Below, in pieces: positions 19,911-30,389 of a DNA stretch of 64,000 bases (its first letter is position 1; each line of letters begins with the position of its first letter). A program made the translations under genes and the position numbers. This DNA is from Candidatus Nitrotoga sp. AM1P (lineage in GTDB: Bacteria; Pseudomonadota; Gammaproteobacteria; Burkholderiales; Gallionellaceae), in contig NZ_AP019547.1 in assembly GCF_013168275.1 (NCBI RefSeq), forward strand, positions 2,542,001 to 2,606,000, written 5' to 3'. A model generated the notes under the pieces. The model did no database searches. It worked only from the letters and a program-made list of their open reading frames with translations, and was not told where the DNA came from.

Positions 19911-20477
19911 TTATATTTTGGGTAGTGTAACCCCAACCTGCCCCTGATATTTGCCGCCCCTATCCCGGTATGAGACCTCACATACTTCGTCGGATTCGAA
20001 GAAGATCATCTGCGCTACGCCTTCATTGGCGTAAATTTTCGCCGGTAGCGGCGTGGTATTGGAAAATTCCAGCGTGACATAGCCCTCCCATTCCGGCTCT
20101 AACGGTGTGACATTAACGATTATGCCGCACCGCGCGTAGGTCGATTTCCCCAGGCAAATGGTCAATACGTTGCGGGGGATGCGGAAGTGTTCTACGGTGC
20201 GTGCCAGCGCGAAAGAGTTGGGCGGGATGATGCAATAGTCGCTCTTGATCTCGACGAAAGAGTTGGCATCGAAATTCTTCGGGTCGACTATAGTGCTATT
20301 GATGTTGGTGAACAGTTTGAATTCGTCAGAGCAACGGACGTCATAGCCGTAGCTTGACGTGCCATATGATACGATGCGCTGGCCATTCGTTTCTTTCATC
20401 TGCCCGGGTTCGAAAGGCTCGATCATGCCGTGCTGTTTGGCCATGTGACGTATCCACCTGTCTGATTTAATGCTCAT
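19911..20477 (-). CDS. dcd: dCTP deaminase
   Basis: Deaminates dCTP to dUTP, supplying dUMP for thymidylate synthesis. 188 residues, the exact usual length of the proteobacterial monofunctional enzyme. Signatures: [50 protein letters not shown], and [19 protein letters not shown] with the catalytic Glu. It lies downstream of apbC on the same strand, 78 bp from it, and upstream of the small conserved gene. Confidence 0.97.
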   Translation of the reverse strand: MSIKSDRWIRHMAKQHGMIEPFEPGQMKETNGQRIVSYGTSSYGYDVRCSDEFKLFTNINSTIVDPKNFDANSFVEIKSDYCIIPPNSFALARTVEHFRIPRNVLTICLGKSTYARCGIIVNVTPLEPEWEGYVTLEFSNTTPLPAKIYANEGVAQMIFFESDEVCEVSYRDRGGKYQGQVGVTLPKI

Positions 20478-20555
20478 ATTTAGTTCGATACAGAAGTTAT
20501 GGGCCAGAGAAAAGAATGAAAATATAAATGCTTCATGGTACTTTGCATTTTCCCC

Positions 20556-21650
20556 TTACGTCTTTTGCATCACAATTTTAGGGAATGCCGCACTATAGTC
20601 TTGCGCCATTTCAGCAATTTTCACTGCCAGACGCCGCGCAATCTGCTTGTACTCCTTGGCAATTACACCATCGGGGTTGGCCACTACGGTGGGCTTGCCG
20701 GAGTCGGCCTGCTCGCGGATGCGGATGTCTAAAGGCAATGAACCGAGAAACTCTACGTTGTAGTCGTTACACATCTTTTCGGCTCCGCCGCTCCCGAAGA
20801 TGTGTTCCTCATGCCCACATTTCGAGCAGATATGCGTGCTCATGTTTTCCACTATACCAAGTATTTTGATGCTCACCTTCTCGAACATTTTGAGCCCTTT
20901 GCGCGCATCCATCAGTGCGATGTCCTGTGGAGTGGTTACGATGATCGCGCCGGTCACCGGTACTTTTTGCGACAGGGTCAACTGGATATCGCCAGTGCCG
21001 GGTGGCATGTCCACCACCAGATAGTCCAGCTCATTCCAGCGCGTCTGATTCAATAACTGATCCAGCGCCTGAGTAACCATCGGGCCGCGCCAGACCATCG
21101 GCACATCCTCGCCTTGAATCATGAAGCCAATGGACATGACCTGCAGTCCATGTCCCTGCATTGGTTCGACTGACTTGCCATCACGCGATACAGGCTCGCC
21201 TTTGATGCCCATCATGGTGGGTATGGAAGGACCATAAATATCTGCATCCAGAATTCCGACGCGCGCGCCTTCCGCAGCGAGTGCCAGCGCCAGATTTACG
21301 GCAGTAGTGGACTTACCCACGCCGCCTTTGCCGCTGGCCACCGCAATAATATTCTTTACCCCATCAACCAGTTTTACGCCGCGTTGCACAGCATGAGGCA
21401 CTACCTTGCTGTTCACATTCACGGAAAGAGTGCTGATACTTGGTAAAGCGCTACGCAGGTGATTTTCTACCATCACCCGTATCTCATCCCACACGCTTTT
21501 CGCAGGGTAGCCAAGCTGAATATCGAGAGATAAATTATTACCGTTGATCTTTATATTTTTTACCGACTTGCCCGCTACAAAATCTTTTTTTGTATTGGGG
21601 TCAATCAATTTTGTCAGTGAGGCCTGTACGTCTGCGTCGGTAAAACTCAT
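20556..21650 (-). CDS. apbC: Mrp/ApbC-type iron-sulfur carrier ATPase
   Basis: ParA/MinD-like P-loop ATPase that carries and delivers [4Fe-4S] clusters. 364 residues. It has an N-terminal DUF59/MIP18-like domain (1-95), then a deviant Walker A with the signature Lys ([18 protein letters not shown]), the [14 protein letters not shown] switch, [15 protein letters not shown], and the cluster-binding CxxC in [16 protein letters not shown]. The frame extends 15 codons upstream, but GGAG six bases before the ATG at 21650 decides the start. It is divergent from metG, an arrangement common in proteobacteria. Confidence 0.95.
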   Translation of the reverse strand: MSFTDADVQASLTKLIDPNTKKDFVAGKSVKNIKINGNNLSLDIQLGYPAKSVWDEIRVMVENHLRSALPSISTLSVNVNSKVVPHAVQRGVKLVDGVKNIIAVASGKGGVGKSTTAVNLALALAAEGARVGILDADIYGPSIPTMMGIKGEPVSRDGKSVEPMQGHGLQVMSIGFMIQGEDVPMVWRGPMVTQALDQLLNQTRWNELDYLVVDMPPGTGDIQLTLSQKVPVTGAIIVTTPQDIALMDARKGLKMFEKVSIKILGIVENMSTHICSKCGHEEHIFGSGGAEKMCNDYNVEFLGSLPLDIRIREQADSGKPTVVANPDGVIAKEYKQIARRLAVKIAEMAQDYSAAFPKIVMQKT

Positions 21651-21762
21651 GCGCTGCTCCTGCAATAAAACGATGGGGGCAAGCATTCTACCCAAGATTC
21701 CCCGTCACGCCTACAGTTCAATTTTGCTACAATTACGGCCCTTTACAAGGGGTTTTCCATTT

Positions 21763-23865
21763 ATGCCGCGCAAGATACTGGTTACGTCCGCATTGCCTTA
21801 TGCCAACGGTAGTATTCACTTGGGCCATTTGGTTGAATACATTCAGACTGACATATGGGTGCGCTTCCAAAAAATGCTGGGCAACACATGTTATTACGTC
21901 TGTGCAGACGATACTCACGGTACGCCTGTCATGCTTCGCGCCGAGAAGGAAGGTATTACCCCGGAACAATTGATAGATCGCGTGTGGCATGAACACAAGG
22001 CAGATTTTGAAGGCTTCCATGTCGAGTTTGACCACTACGGCAGCACCAACAGCGCCGAAACTAAGGAATTCGCGCAGGCGATTTATCGCAAACTTAAAGC
22101 CGCTGGCTTGATTGAAGTCCGTTCTGTCGAACAGTTCTATGACCCCGTCAAAAATATGTTTCTACCGGATCGTTTCATCAAGGGCGAATGCCCGAAGTGC
22201 CACGCCAAGGATCAATACGGTGATAACTGTGAAGTGTGCGGTACCACTTATTCGCCCACCGAACTGATCAACCCTTACTCCGCCGTATCTGGTGCGCAAC
22301 CCGAGCGGCGTAACTCCGACCATTACTTTTTCAAGCTCTCCGCCGACACCTGTCAACAGTTCCTGCGCGAGTGGACACGTAGCGGAACACTGCAACCCGA
22401 AGCCGCCAACAAGATGCAGGAATGGTTAGGCGCTGAGGGCGAGAACAAACTCATGGACTGGGACATTTCGCGCGACGCGCCCTATTTCGGCTTCGAAATA
22501 CCCGATGCACCGGGCAAATATTTTTATGTATGGCTTGATGCGCCGGTGGGCTATATGGGTAGCTTCAAGCAGTTCTGCAATGCCAATAACATCAACTTTG
22601 ATGACTACTGGAAACAAGGTTCCGATGCCGAGCTGTACCATTTCATCGGCAAAGACATCCTCTATTTCCATGCGCTGTTCTGGCCTGCGATGCTGCAACA
22701 CGCGGGTTTCCGTACGCCGACCAAGCTGTTCGCGCACGGCTTTCTCACTGTGAACGGCGAGAAAATGAGCAAATCGCGCGGCACATTCATTACCGCCGAC
22801 AGCTACCTTAAACAGGGGCTTAACCCGGAGTACTTGCGCTACTACTATGCCGCCAAGCTCAACGGCACAATGGAAGACATCGACCTGAGTCTTGAAGATT
22901 TTGTGGCGAAGGTGAACAGCGATCTGGTCGGCAAATATGTAAATATTGCGAGCCGCTGCTCATCATTCCTCAATAAGTATTTTGATGGAAAGGTTCTTAG
23001 TACGCCAGATTTATGGGTAATCGAAGCCAAGGAAATTGATCGCACATCCAAGAACCCCATTTTCCCATTCGTATACTCCAGACTTGAGCATATAAACGAG
23101 TTGTATGAAAACCGTGAATACAGCAGAGCTGTTCGAGACATCATGGCTTTTGTTGATTGCATTAATGCGTACATCGACGTACTCAAACCTTGGGAACTGG
23201 CTAAGGCTGGCGAAATGGAATTGCTACATCAAGTTTGTAGCGTAGCTATTAACATGTTCCGCATGGTTGCCATTTACTTAAAGCCGATACTGCCAGCACT
23301 GGTTGCTAACATTGAGAGTTTTTTAAACATTGAGCCAATCACTTCAGCTAGCGCTCAACACTTGTTACCTGCCGAGCATCGCATTAACGAATACAAACAC
23401 CTGATGACCCGTATAGACCAAAAACAAATTGACGCCATGATAGAAGCCAACAAACAAACTCTGGAACTTGCAACAGACACTCATTCACCAGCACGCCATG
23501 CCGAAGCGCAGCAACATGCCATCGCCCCCATAGGTGACACGATCAGTATCGATGAATTTAATAAGGTGGATTTGCGCGTGGCGAAAATAGTCAACGCTGA
23601 GCAAGTGGAAGGTGCGGAGAAGCTGCTGAAACTGACGCTGGACATTGGCGAAGCACAACCGCGCACTGTGTTCGCGGGCATTAAGTCGGCGTACGATCCG
23701 GAAAAATTAAAAGGCCGCATGACGGTGATGGTTGCTAATCTTGCGCCACGCAAGATGAAATTCGGTTTATCGGAAGGTATGGTGCTGGCGGCTTCCGGCG
23801 ATGTGCCCGGTTTATTTATCCTCAGTCCGGACGATGGTGCACAGCCTGGCATGAGGATTAAGTAG
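21763..23865 (+). CDS. metG: Methionyl-tRNA synthetase
   Basis: Charges tRNA-Met and initiator tRNA in the cytoplasm. 700 residues. HIGH-type motif in [10 protein letters not shown], a zinc knuckle with four cysteines ([18 protein letters not shown]), and KMSKSRG for ATP. The C-terminal EMAP-II-like tRNA-binding dimerisation domain begins at about 595 ([20 protein letters not shown]). The frame is open far upstream over apbC, but [16 protein letters not shown] is the family N-terminus, so the ATG at 21763 is the start. The intergenic region with apbC is short (112 bp) and must hold both promoters. Confidence 0.97.
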   Translation: MPRKILVTSALPYANGSIHLGHLVEYIQTDIWVRFQKMLGNTCYYVCADDTHGTPVMLRAEKEGITPEQLIDRVWHEHKADFEGFHVEFDHYGSTNSAETKEFAQAIYRKLKAAGLIEVRSVEQFYDPVKNMFLPDRFIKGECPKCHAKDQYGDNCEVCGTTYSPTELINPYSAVSGAQPERRNSDHYFFKLSADTCQQFLREWTRSGTLQPEAANKMQEWLGAEGENKLMDWDISRDAPYFGFEIPDAPGKYFYVWLDAPVGYMGSFKQFCNANNINFDDYWKQGSDAELYHFIGKDILYFHALFWPAMLQHAGFRTPTKLFAHGFLTVNGEKMSKSRGTFITADSYLKQGLNPEYLRYYYAAKLNGTMEDIDLSLEDFVAKVNSDLVGKYVNIASRCSSFLNKYFDGKVLSTPDLWVIEAKEIDRTSKNPIFPFVYSRLEHINELYENREYSRAVRDIMAFVDCINAYIDVLKPWELAKAGEMELLHQVCSVAINMFRMVAIYLKPILPALVANIESFLNIEPITSASAQHLLPAEHRINEYKHLMTRIDQKQIDAMIEANKQTLELATDTHSPARHAEAQQHAIAPIGDTISIDEFNKVDLRVAKIVNAEQVEGAEKLLKLTLDIGEAQPRTVFAGIKSAYDPEKLKGRMTVMVANLAPRKMKFGLSEGMVLAASGDVPGLFILSPDDGAQPGMRIK

Positions 23866-23970
23866 TCCTCTCCAGGAAACTGGCCGAATTTTTCTACCCC
23901 CAATATCCATCCTGTGCGGTGCTCACACACAACCGTATTTTATGATGCATCAAGCGTGATTTTTGACGAG

Positions 23971-24069
23971 ATGGGAAGCGACAATGTAATGGCTGATCTG
24001 CTGATCTGGACAGCGCATTTACGCCGTGCTACCAAATTATTGGAAGAGAAAAAACTTGCTCAAGAATAA
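23971..24069 (+). other. Short open frame after metG, doubtful gene
   Basis: 32 codons (or 26 from the ATG at 23989, which has GGGAAG about ten bases upstream) ending in a helical, charged peptide (RRATKLLEEKKLAQE). The frame is the same as metG and stays open from the metG stop to 24067. It overlaps the last 10 bp of convergent dnaE. It could be a tiny protein or an old extension, and I cannot decide. Confidence 0.2.
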
Positions 24070-27000
24070 ACGATATGAACATTCTGTTCGCCCAGCAGGT
24101 TCTTTAATCCGCTCATTAGATCACTGTGCAGCGTGACACTCCAAGGCTCGCCCAGCTTCAAGTTTGCGCTTCCGCTTATATTGCGGTAACACACTACTGC
24201 CATGCATTTCCCCTCTCGGTAGGGCTCGAGTAGTTCTTTTAATTCTGTCACGCTAATGCGTGCGTCAGACGAAACAACAAGTTCCAAGCGCTTCGCGAAA
24301 GTGGAGCGCGCTGAGGCGAAATCGAATAGCTCCTCACCATTGACGCGCATGTTGCCGGAATACTCGTCGAGACTGGCTTTGCCGCGCACCACTAGCAATT
24401 CATCTTCACGTATCCACGGGCGATTGGCCTCGAATACTTCGTTGAATACCATCATTTCCAACTGTGCGCTGCCATCGTCCAGTGTGACAATTGCCATGCG
24501 TCCACGTCGTGTCTGCTGTATTCGTACGGCAGACACGATGCCAGCCAATACTACTGGCACTCCACCGCGTTTGTTGTTGCCGTTTTGAGGCAGCGCTTGC
24601 AGCGTGATATCGGCCAGGCGTGTCTTGACGAAATTTTCCAGTTCGTTGGCATATTCTTGATAGGGGTGGCCGCTGAGATAAAATCCCAAGCTGGTTTTTT
24701 CGTGTTGCAATTGCTCGCGCAACGTCCAGCGCGGGACGTTCTTCACTTGCACCGACATCGTCACACTTGCATCGTCTTCGAATAGACTATTTTGATTGAT
24801 GGATTGTGCTTTCTGCTCCGCGCTGCAAAGCGCGACCTCGAGCGACGCCAGCAACTGATAGCGATGATCCGAAATCGTATCGAATGCGCCACTGCGGATT
24901 AGCGCTTCAGTGGCACGACGATTCACTACGCGCTTATCTACGCGATGACAAAAATCGAACAGGTCGCGGAATGGGCCACCGAGTTTACGGGCATCTTCAA
25001 TGCTATCTATTGCAGCTTTACCTGTACCTTTAATGGCTTCCAATCCATATGCAATCGTTTTTTCGTCCACCGGCATGAAGCGGTTTACAGACGAGTTAAT
25101 ATCCGGCGGCAAAATGCTTATCCCTTGCGCCAGAGTATCGAGATAGAAAATATGCACTTTGTCGGTGTTATCCATATCCGATGACAATGTGGCGGCCATG
25201 AATGCCGCCGGGTAATGTGCTTTTAGATAGGCGGTCTGGTAAGACACCAACGCATAGGCAGCAGAATGCGATTTGTTAAAGCCGTATCCAGCGAATTTTT
25301 CCATCAGGTCGAACAGTTGCTCTGCTAGTTGCTTGTTGACAGCACGCGCTACAGCGCCGTCCACGAAAATGCTGCGTTGTAGTGCCATCTCTTCAGCATT
25401 TTTTTTCCCCATCGCGCGGCGCAACAAGTCCGCCGCTCCCAGCGAATAACCACCGATGATCTGCGCGATCTGCATCACTTGCTCTTGGTACACGATCACA
25501 CCGTAAGTTGGCTTGAGCGAAACTTCCAGTTCGGGATGAAAATAATCAGCCTTGGAACGGCCATGTTTGCGGTTGATGAAGTCCTCTACCATGCCTGATT
25601 CGAGCGGACCCGGACGATATAACGCAACCAGTGCCACGATGTCTTCAAAGGTGTCCGGTTGCAGCTTGATAATCAGCTTTTTCATGCCAGGAGATTCAAG
25701 CTGAAATATCGCTGTGGTGTTGGCAGCCTTGAGCAGGGCGTAAGTTGGTTTATCTTCCAGCGGAAGGTTTTCGATTGAGAAGCGATTTTCAATGGGAAAA
25801 CCTAGGCCTGCGGGCATCTTGTTTACATATTTCACCGCCCAATCAATGATGGTGAGCGTGCGCAACCCCAAAAAGTCGAATTTCACCAAGCCGATCTGTT
25901 CCACATCGTCTTTATCAAATTGACTGATGCCCTTGTCGCTGCCCTCGGCGTAATAAAGCGGACAAAAGTCGGTCAGCTTGCCCGGTGCGATCAGTACCCC
26001 GCCCGCGTGCATGCCGACATTGCGCGTTAAATCTTCGAGTCGTGCACCCAGTTCAAGTAGCTCTTCCACGCCTTCTTCGCTGCTGATGATCGCGTTAAAC
26101 TCCGGCTCCAGCTCACGTGCTTTTTTCAGTGATACCGGTTTGACGCCTTCCAGCGGAACGAGCTTGGACAGGCGATCGCACAGTCCGTAAGGAAAATCCA
26201 GCACGCGTCCGACATCGCGGATCACCGCTTTGGATGCCATGGTGCCGAAGGTGGCAATCTGCGACACGCTTGCCGCGCCGTATTTTTGTTTCACATACTC
26301 GATAACGCGCTCACGCCCATCCTGGCAGAAATCGACATCGAAGTCGGGCATGGATATGCGTTCTGGATTCAGAAAGCGCTCAAAGAGCAGGGCGTAGCGT
26401 AGTGGGTCAAGGTCGGTGATACCGAGACTGTAAGCCACCAGTGAACCTGCGCCAGAGCCGCGGCCGGGACCGACTGGCACGTCATTGAGCTTGGCCCAGC
26501 GGATGAAATCGGCCACAATTAAAAAGTAGCCAGAGAAACCCATTTTTATAATGGTCTCGATTTCGAATGCCAAGCGTGAGGCGTATTCTTCCACCTTCGC
26601 GGCGCGCACAGTTTCATCCGGATACAACTGCAGCATGCGCTGATGCAAACCGAGTTCGGATTCCGTACGCAGAAAATCATCCAGACTTTCGCCATTGGGA
26701 GTGGGGAAATCCGGCAAATAGGGTTTACCCAGTTGCAAGGTCAAATTACATCGCTTGGCGATCTCCACGCTGTTTTGCAACGCTTCAGGAAAATCGGCGA
26801 ACAGCGTTATCATCTCGGCCTGGGTTTTGAAATACTGCTGCGGGGTAAATTGGCGCACGCGCCGTTTGTCATTCAGCACATACCCTTCGGCGATGCACAC
26901 GCGCGCCTCGTGCGCTTTGTAAGCTTCACGGCTTAGAAACTGGATCGGATGTGTAGCTACTACCGGTAACGCCAGTTCTACGGCCAGTTTGATCGTTTCA

Positions 27001-27548
27001 CTCACGTGCAGCTCTTCGCGCGCCATGCCGGTTCGCTGTACTTCCAGATAATATCGACTGGGGAATAGCTCTGCCCACTCAAGCGCCAGCTGACGTGCCG
27101 TTGCTTGATTGCCATTCAGCAGCGCCGTGCCGACCTCACCGAGATGCGCGCCGGATAATGCGAGCAGTCCATCTGTCCCGTCGCGCAACCATTGTTTGTG
27201 TATCTCGATGCGACCACTGTTTTGCCTTTCCAGATAGGCGCGTGTCACCAAATCACACAATCGCAGGTAGCCAACATTGGACTGGCATAACAACAGCAGC
27301 CGGAACGGCTTGTCGCGCTCGGCTGGATTGCTGATGAATACATCACAGCCAATGATGGGCTTGATGCCGGCAGCGCGCGCTGCCTGATAGAATTTGATCA
27401 GGCCGAATACATTATTGAGGTCGGTAAGTGCCAGGGCGGGCACGGCATCCTGCTTGGCGGCGGCAATCGCCTCGGGAATGCGCACAATGCCATCGGCAAT
27501 GGAGTATTCGCTGTGCAGACGCAGATGGATGAAAGAGGGTTGGGGCAT
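24060..27548 (-). CDS. dnaE: DNA polymerase III alpha subunit
   Basis: Replicative polymerase catalytic subunit. 1162 residues, the normal length for DnaE1. It has an N-terminal PHP domain (FIHLRLHSEYSIADGIVRI), then the C-family palm with catalytic aspartates in MPDFDVDFCQDGRERVI (about residue 400) and VPVGPGRGSGAGSLVAY before it. Next come the thumb and fingers (YQEQVMQIAQIIGGYSLG, RAMGKKNAEEM, GYGFNKSHSAAYALVSYQTA). The C-terminus has helix-hairpin-helix and OB-fold regions (VVLAGIVSAVRIQQTRRGRMAIV). It is monocistronic here and converges on metG. Confidence 0.97.
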   Translation of the reverse strand: MPQPSFIHLRLHSEYSIADGIVRIPEAIAAAKQDAVPALALTDLNNVFGLIKFYQAARAAGIKPIIGCDVFISNPAERDKPFRLLLLCQSNVGYLRLCDLVTRAYLERQNSGRIEIHKQWLRDGTDGLLALSGAHLGEVGTALLNGNQATARQLALEWAELFPSRYYLEVQRTGMAREELHVSETIKLAVELALPVVATHPIQFLSREAYKAHEARVCIAEGYVLNDKRRVRQFTPQQYFKTQAEMITLFADFPEALQNSVEIAKRCNLTLQLGKPYLPDFPTPNGESLDDFLRTESELGLHQRMLQLYPDETVRAAKVEEYASRLAFEIETIIKMGFSGYFLIVADFIRWAKLNDVPVGPGRGSGAGSLVAYSLGITDLDPLRYALLFERFLNPERISMPDFDVDFCQDGRERVIEYVKQKYGAASVSQIATFGTMASKAVIRDVGRVLDFPYGLCDRLSKLVPLEGVKPVSLKKARELEPEFNAIISSEEGVEELLELGARLEDLTRNVGMHAGGVLIAPGKLTDFCPLYYAEGSDKGISQFDKDDVEQIGLVKFDFLGLRTLTIIDWAVKYVNKMPAGLGFPIENRFSIENLPLEDKPTYALLKAANTTAIFQLESPGMKKLIIKLQPDTFEDIVALVALYRPGPLESGMVEDFINRKHGRSKADYFHPELEVSLKPTYGVIVYQEQVMQIAQIIGGYSLGAADLLRRAMGKKNAEEMALQRSIFVDGAVARAVNKQLAEQLFDLMEKFAGYGFNKSHSAAYALVSYQTAYLKAHYPAAFMAATLSSDMDNTDKVHIFYLDTLAQGISILPPDINSSVNRFMPVDEKTIAYGLEAIKGTGKAAIDSIEDARKLGGPFRDLFDFCHRVDKRVVNRRATEALIRSGAFDTISDHRYQLLASLEVALCSAEQKAQSINQNSLFEDDASVTMSVQVKNVPRWTLREQLQHEKTSLGFYLSGHPYQEYANELENFVKTRLADITLQALPQNGNNKRGGVPVVLAGIVSAVRIQQTRRGRMAIVTLDDGSAQLEMMVFNEVFEANRPWIREDELLVVRGKASLDEYSGNMRVNGEELFDFASARSTFAKRLELVVSSDARISVTELKELLEPYREGKCMAVVCYRNISGSANLKLGEPWSVTLHSDLMSGLKNLLGEQNVHIVYS

Positions 27549-27806
27549 GGTGGCGAAATGACGGTTACAGCTGAAATTTTACCATCGTCACCGGAGTGAG
27601 AAATTAAAAGATTTCTACCCGTTGATATAGCTCAGAAAAATGGGCAGGAGAAGAATAGTTGGTAGGGTCAAAGATGAAAGTTTGCGAATACCTTTGGGGT
27701 CATGAAGTTATTTTACAAAATCAATTCCAGCTTTCTTGGAGTTTTTAATACATTGACCATTACGAAGACTGGAGGTGCGCATCACCTTATAAATATGACA
27801 CTTTAA

Positions 27807-28640
27807 TTATGAGGCGGAGCGCATGCTTCCAGTGACGTCTTTGCCCACTCCACGGAAACCTGTAAAACGACCGGATGAATCAAACATCGGTTCTCCGCTA
27901 ATCATAAAGTATTGTTGCGAACCATCCGAATTATGTCGTCGGTAGACGAAATCCAAGAACGGTCGTCTGGCTGCGATATATTCTTCCAGTATCGCCCGTT
28001 CATCTGTATTCCAATGTGCTGCTTGCGCTTCACTCGGTTCGCTGAGTAAATCGTCAACCTCAATTCCCAGCATCTCAAGAACCGGGCCGTACACTTTGGT
28101 GAAATGCCCGGTCTCATCTTGTTCCCAATACCAGTCAGACGACAGCTCGGTCAGGCGGCGAAAACGAGCTTCGCTTTCCCGCAGTTCTGCGGTTCGTGCT
28201 TGCACAGTCTGCTCCAACACCTTGTTGTAATGTTCAATTTTTTTGTATAAAAGTCGTACTTCCAGCATGTTATGAATGCGTGTTCGTACTTCGGTCAGAT
28301 CAAAAGGTTTGCTTATAAAATCTTTCGCACCGGCTTGTAACGCGCGCAGCTTGTGATCTGGTTGGGCGGTAATTACGAGTACCGGAAGGTAGCCGTTTGT
28401 TTCGACTTTCTTCAAGTTTTCCAGCACCTGAAAGCCATCCATGCCAGGCATCTGTAAGTCGAGCAGAATCAGGTCATAATGGTTTTTGCGATATAACTCG
28501 CTCACTTCATAAGGATTCTGCGTCGATGTTATACGCGTATAGTCAGCGCCACGTAGCATTTCTTCAAGTAGACGTATATTTGCCTCCTGATCGTCAACGA
28601 TCAGGAGGCTGGCGTTTAGAATGTCAGACCGGCTAAGCAT
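27807..28640 (-). CDS. Response regulator with C-terminal PAS domain and no output domain
   Basis: 277 residues. A receiver domain (11-130) has the acidic pocket DD17-18, phospho-acceptor Asp61 in LILLDLQMPGMDG, and Lys111 in FISKPFD. A coiled-coil linker follows (about 130-160), then a PAS domain (about 160-270) that ends GFRGVGKDVTGS. In related proteins this point leads into a GGDEF or kinase domain, but here the stop comes seven residues later. It may act by protein-protein contact or be a truncated signalling protein. No partner kinase is adjacent. It is flanked by long noncoding regions. Confidence 0.88.
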   Translation of the reverse strand: MLSRSDILNASLLIVDDQEANIRLLEEMLRGADYTRITSTQNPYEVSELYRKNHYDLILLDLQMPGMDGFQVLENLKKVETNGYLPVLVITAQPDHKLRALQAGAKDFISKPFDLTEVRTRIHNMLEVRLLYKKIEHYNKVLEQTVQARTAELRESEARFRRLTELSSDWYWEQDETGHFTKVYGPVLEMLGIEVDDLLSEPSEAQAAHWNTDERAILEEYIAARRPFLDFVYRRHNSDGSQQYFMISGEPMFDSSGRFTGFRGVGKDVTGSMRSAS

Positions 28641-29347
28641 AATTTAAGAATACCTTTAAAAACTGAGCACCAAACACCAACATAAATTTCACCGAATTTC
28701 CAATTCCGTTTTGAGATAGACGCTGTTACGGCATACTCGATTGAGCCTGCATGGTTTGTAACGGCTGCTAACTAAAGTTTTCTAAAGCGTTTCTATATTG
28801 TTTTAATTAATAAAAAATCGGAATAATTAACAGAGCATTTTAACATGGCTGAGCGGGACTGATAGAAATGTTCTCTGGTCAATTACACACAATCATTAAT
28901 AAATATATGCATACCGGAACCCGCTAGTTTTTGTCCGTGTTTCCAGTGCGAACCTATATTCGCACCCTATTGCTAAAGGGAAATGCTACCTGTGGGTAAA
29001 ATATCATTATGTGATACCTGCTCTCTGTGCGTTTACACACATAGGACTTCATCACTTCAATAAGTGATTCGATCTTTAAATACCATGATCGCTGGATTTG
29101 CGTATGGAGTACTGAGCACAGCGCCCATACATTATCGTCTTCTTAAACTGGTTGATGGTTGTACGTAAAAAATTTGTTGTTAGGCGCGAACTGCTTACGG
29201 TGTGTGGTTGATTAGCCCATTTTTGAATGGGAGGAGGGCGGTAGGCATATGGCAATCTGCCGAATCATAATCATACCTTGCCTATTCTGAAGGCTCAGGG
29301 GTTTGGGTTCTGGTGAATTAAATAACGCAGGTGAGTTTTATTTTTTG
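28641..29347. other. 707-bp noncoding region rich in inverted repeats
   Basis: No supported gene. It must hold the promoter of the receiver-PAS gene. Inverted repeats seen: GTGCGAA..TTCGCAC at 28946-28965, the palindrome at 29026-29041, ATCACTT-CAAT-AAGTGAT at 29051-29068, and CCCATT-TTTG-AATGGG at 29216-29231. A 20-bp stretch at 28985-29004 recurs at 30799-30818. It could contain a small RNA. Confidence 0.4.
29026..29041. promoter_or_regulatory. Palindrome, putative operator (copy 2)
   Basis: TGTGCGTTTACACACA: symmetric TGTG.GT..AC.CACA, related to the sites at 103-118 and 30190-30205. It lies between the Crp/Fnr-type gene end and the receiver-PAS gene start. Confidence 0.4.
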
Positions 29348-30097
29348 CTATACGCATTGAGAATGCGAGTGTTGGGTGGTTGCGTACGTCGAGAGTAAGC
29401 AATCAAATTCTTTTTTGACTACCTTATAACATTCGCAAGAGAGTGTTTCCAGTCCAGATCGATCGAGTACGGTAATGTGTCCACGACGATAATTAATAAA
29501 ACCAGCATTTTTTAAATTTCCGGCGGCTTCTGTGATGCCTTCGCGGCGCACGCCAAGCATACTGGCAATTAATTCCTGCGTCATAATTAACTCATTTGAG
29601 GTCAGCCGATCGATGGTTAATAAAAGCCAGCGGCAAAGCTGCTGTTCGATTGAATGGTGCCTATTGCACGCTGCAGTCAGGGACATTTGTGTGATGAGCG
29701 CTTGAATATAAAGCAGTGATAGGTGCTGTAGCGATTCTGTGCGATTGAATTCTTGCAGCATTGATCCGGCTTTTATGCGATAGCCGCAGCCGCCCGTTTG
29801 CACAATTGCCCGGCTAGGTGTCGCTGCACCACCCATGAGTAGGGAAACGCCTAGTATGCCTTCATTGCCAACGCCTGCGATTTCTGTCGAAGCGCCATCC
29901 TCCATGATGTATTGCAGAGACACGATGGCAGTCGTGGGGAACCAGGCATGTTGCAACCGGCTACCGGATTCATGGAGCACGCTCCCGAGCGGCATTTGAA
30001 CCAGCTCCAGATGTGGTTTCAAGCGTTCAAATTCATCCGCTTGCACAGCGGCGAGGAGATAGTTGTGGTTTGTCACCTGTGACGAGGTAATGGACAT
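29348..30097 (-). CDS. Crp/Fnr-family transcriptional regulator
   Basis: 249 residues. An N-terminal cyclic-nucleotide-binding-like beta-roll (about 15-140) has the family motif FPTTAIVSLQYIMEDGASTEIAGVGNEG broken over two strands. A dimer helix follows (about 125-160), then a winged helix (about 170-235) with recognition region MTQELIASMLGVRREGITEAAG and INYRRGHITVLDR. It lacks the N-terminal Cys cluster of Fnr, so it does not carry that type of iron-sulfur sensor, and the ligand is unknown. The subclass (Crp-like with HTH_Crp_2) is common in bacteria with stress or envelope regulons. A matching palindrome lies 93 bp upstream, which suggests self-regulation and control of the divergent BON gene. 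Confidence 0.92.
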   Translation of the reverse strand: MSITSSQVTNHNYLLAAVQADEFERLKPHLELVQMPLGSVLHESGSRLQHAWFPTTAIVSLQYIMEDGASTEIAGVGNEGILGVSLLMGGAATPSRAIVQTGGCGYRIKAGSMLQEFNRTESLQHLSLLYIQALITQMSLTAACNRHHSIEQQLCRWLLLTIDRLTSNELIMTQELIASMLGVRREGITEAAGNLKNAGFINYRRGHITVLDRSGLETLSCECYKVVKKEFDCLLSTYATTQHSHSQCV

Positions 30098-30189
30098 AAG
30101 CAGCTTATTAAAATATTTTAAATTTTATAGGCACGTCCGCTAATTAACTAATTAGTGGGAATCTATAGTAAAGCTATTGGCTTAAGTTA

Positions 30190-30205
30190 TGTACGATACC
30201 GCACA
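30190..30205. promoter_or_regulatory. Palindrome, putative operator (copy 3) in the Crp/BON divergent region
   Basis: TGTACGATACCGCACA: symmetric TGT.CG.TA.CG.ACA. It lies 93 bp before the Crp/Fnr-type start and 185 bp before the BON lipoprotein start, so either gene or both could be controlled from it. Confidence 0.5.
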
Positions 30206-30389
30206 GACTGTACATGCGCTGGATAGTAGCCTGCATTTCGGCGGCTAGTACAAGCTTCCAACATGTCGTAGTAATACTCCACCAGCTTTCTTAAGTTGGC
30301 ATTGAAAGCCCGCGCGAGCAGGTTGGAGCATTCATAACCCAAGGAGGCAGCCAATCAGGCAACTTCTTTAAAATCAGGAGAATTCATTA

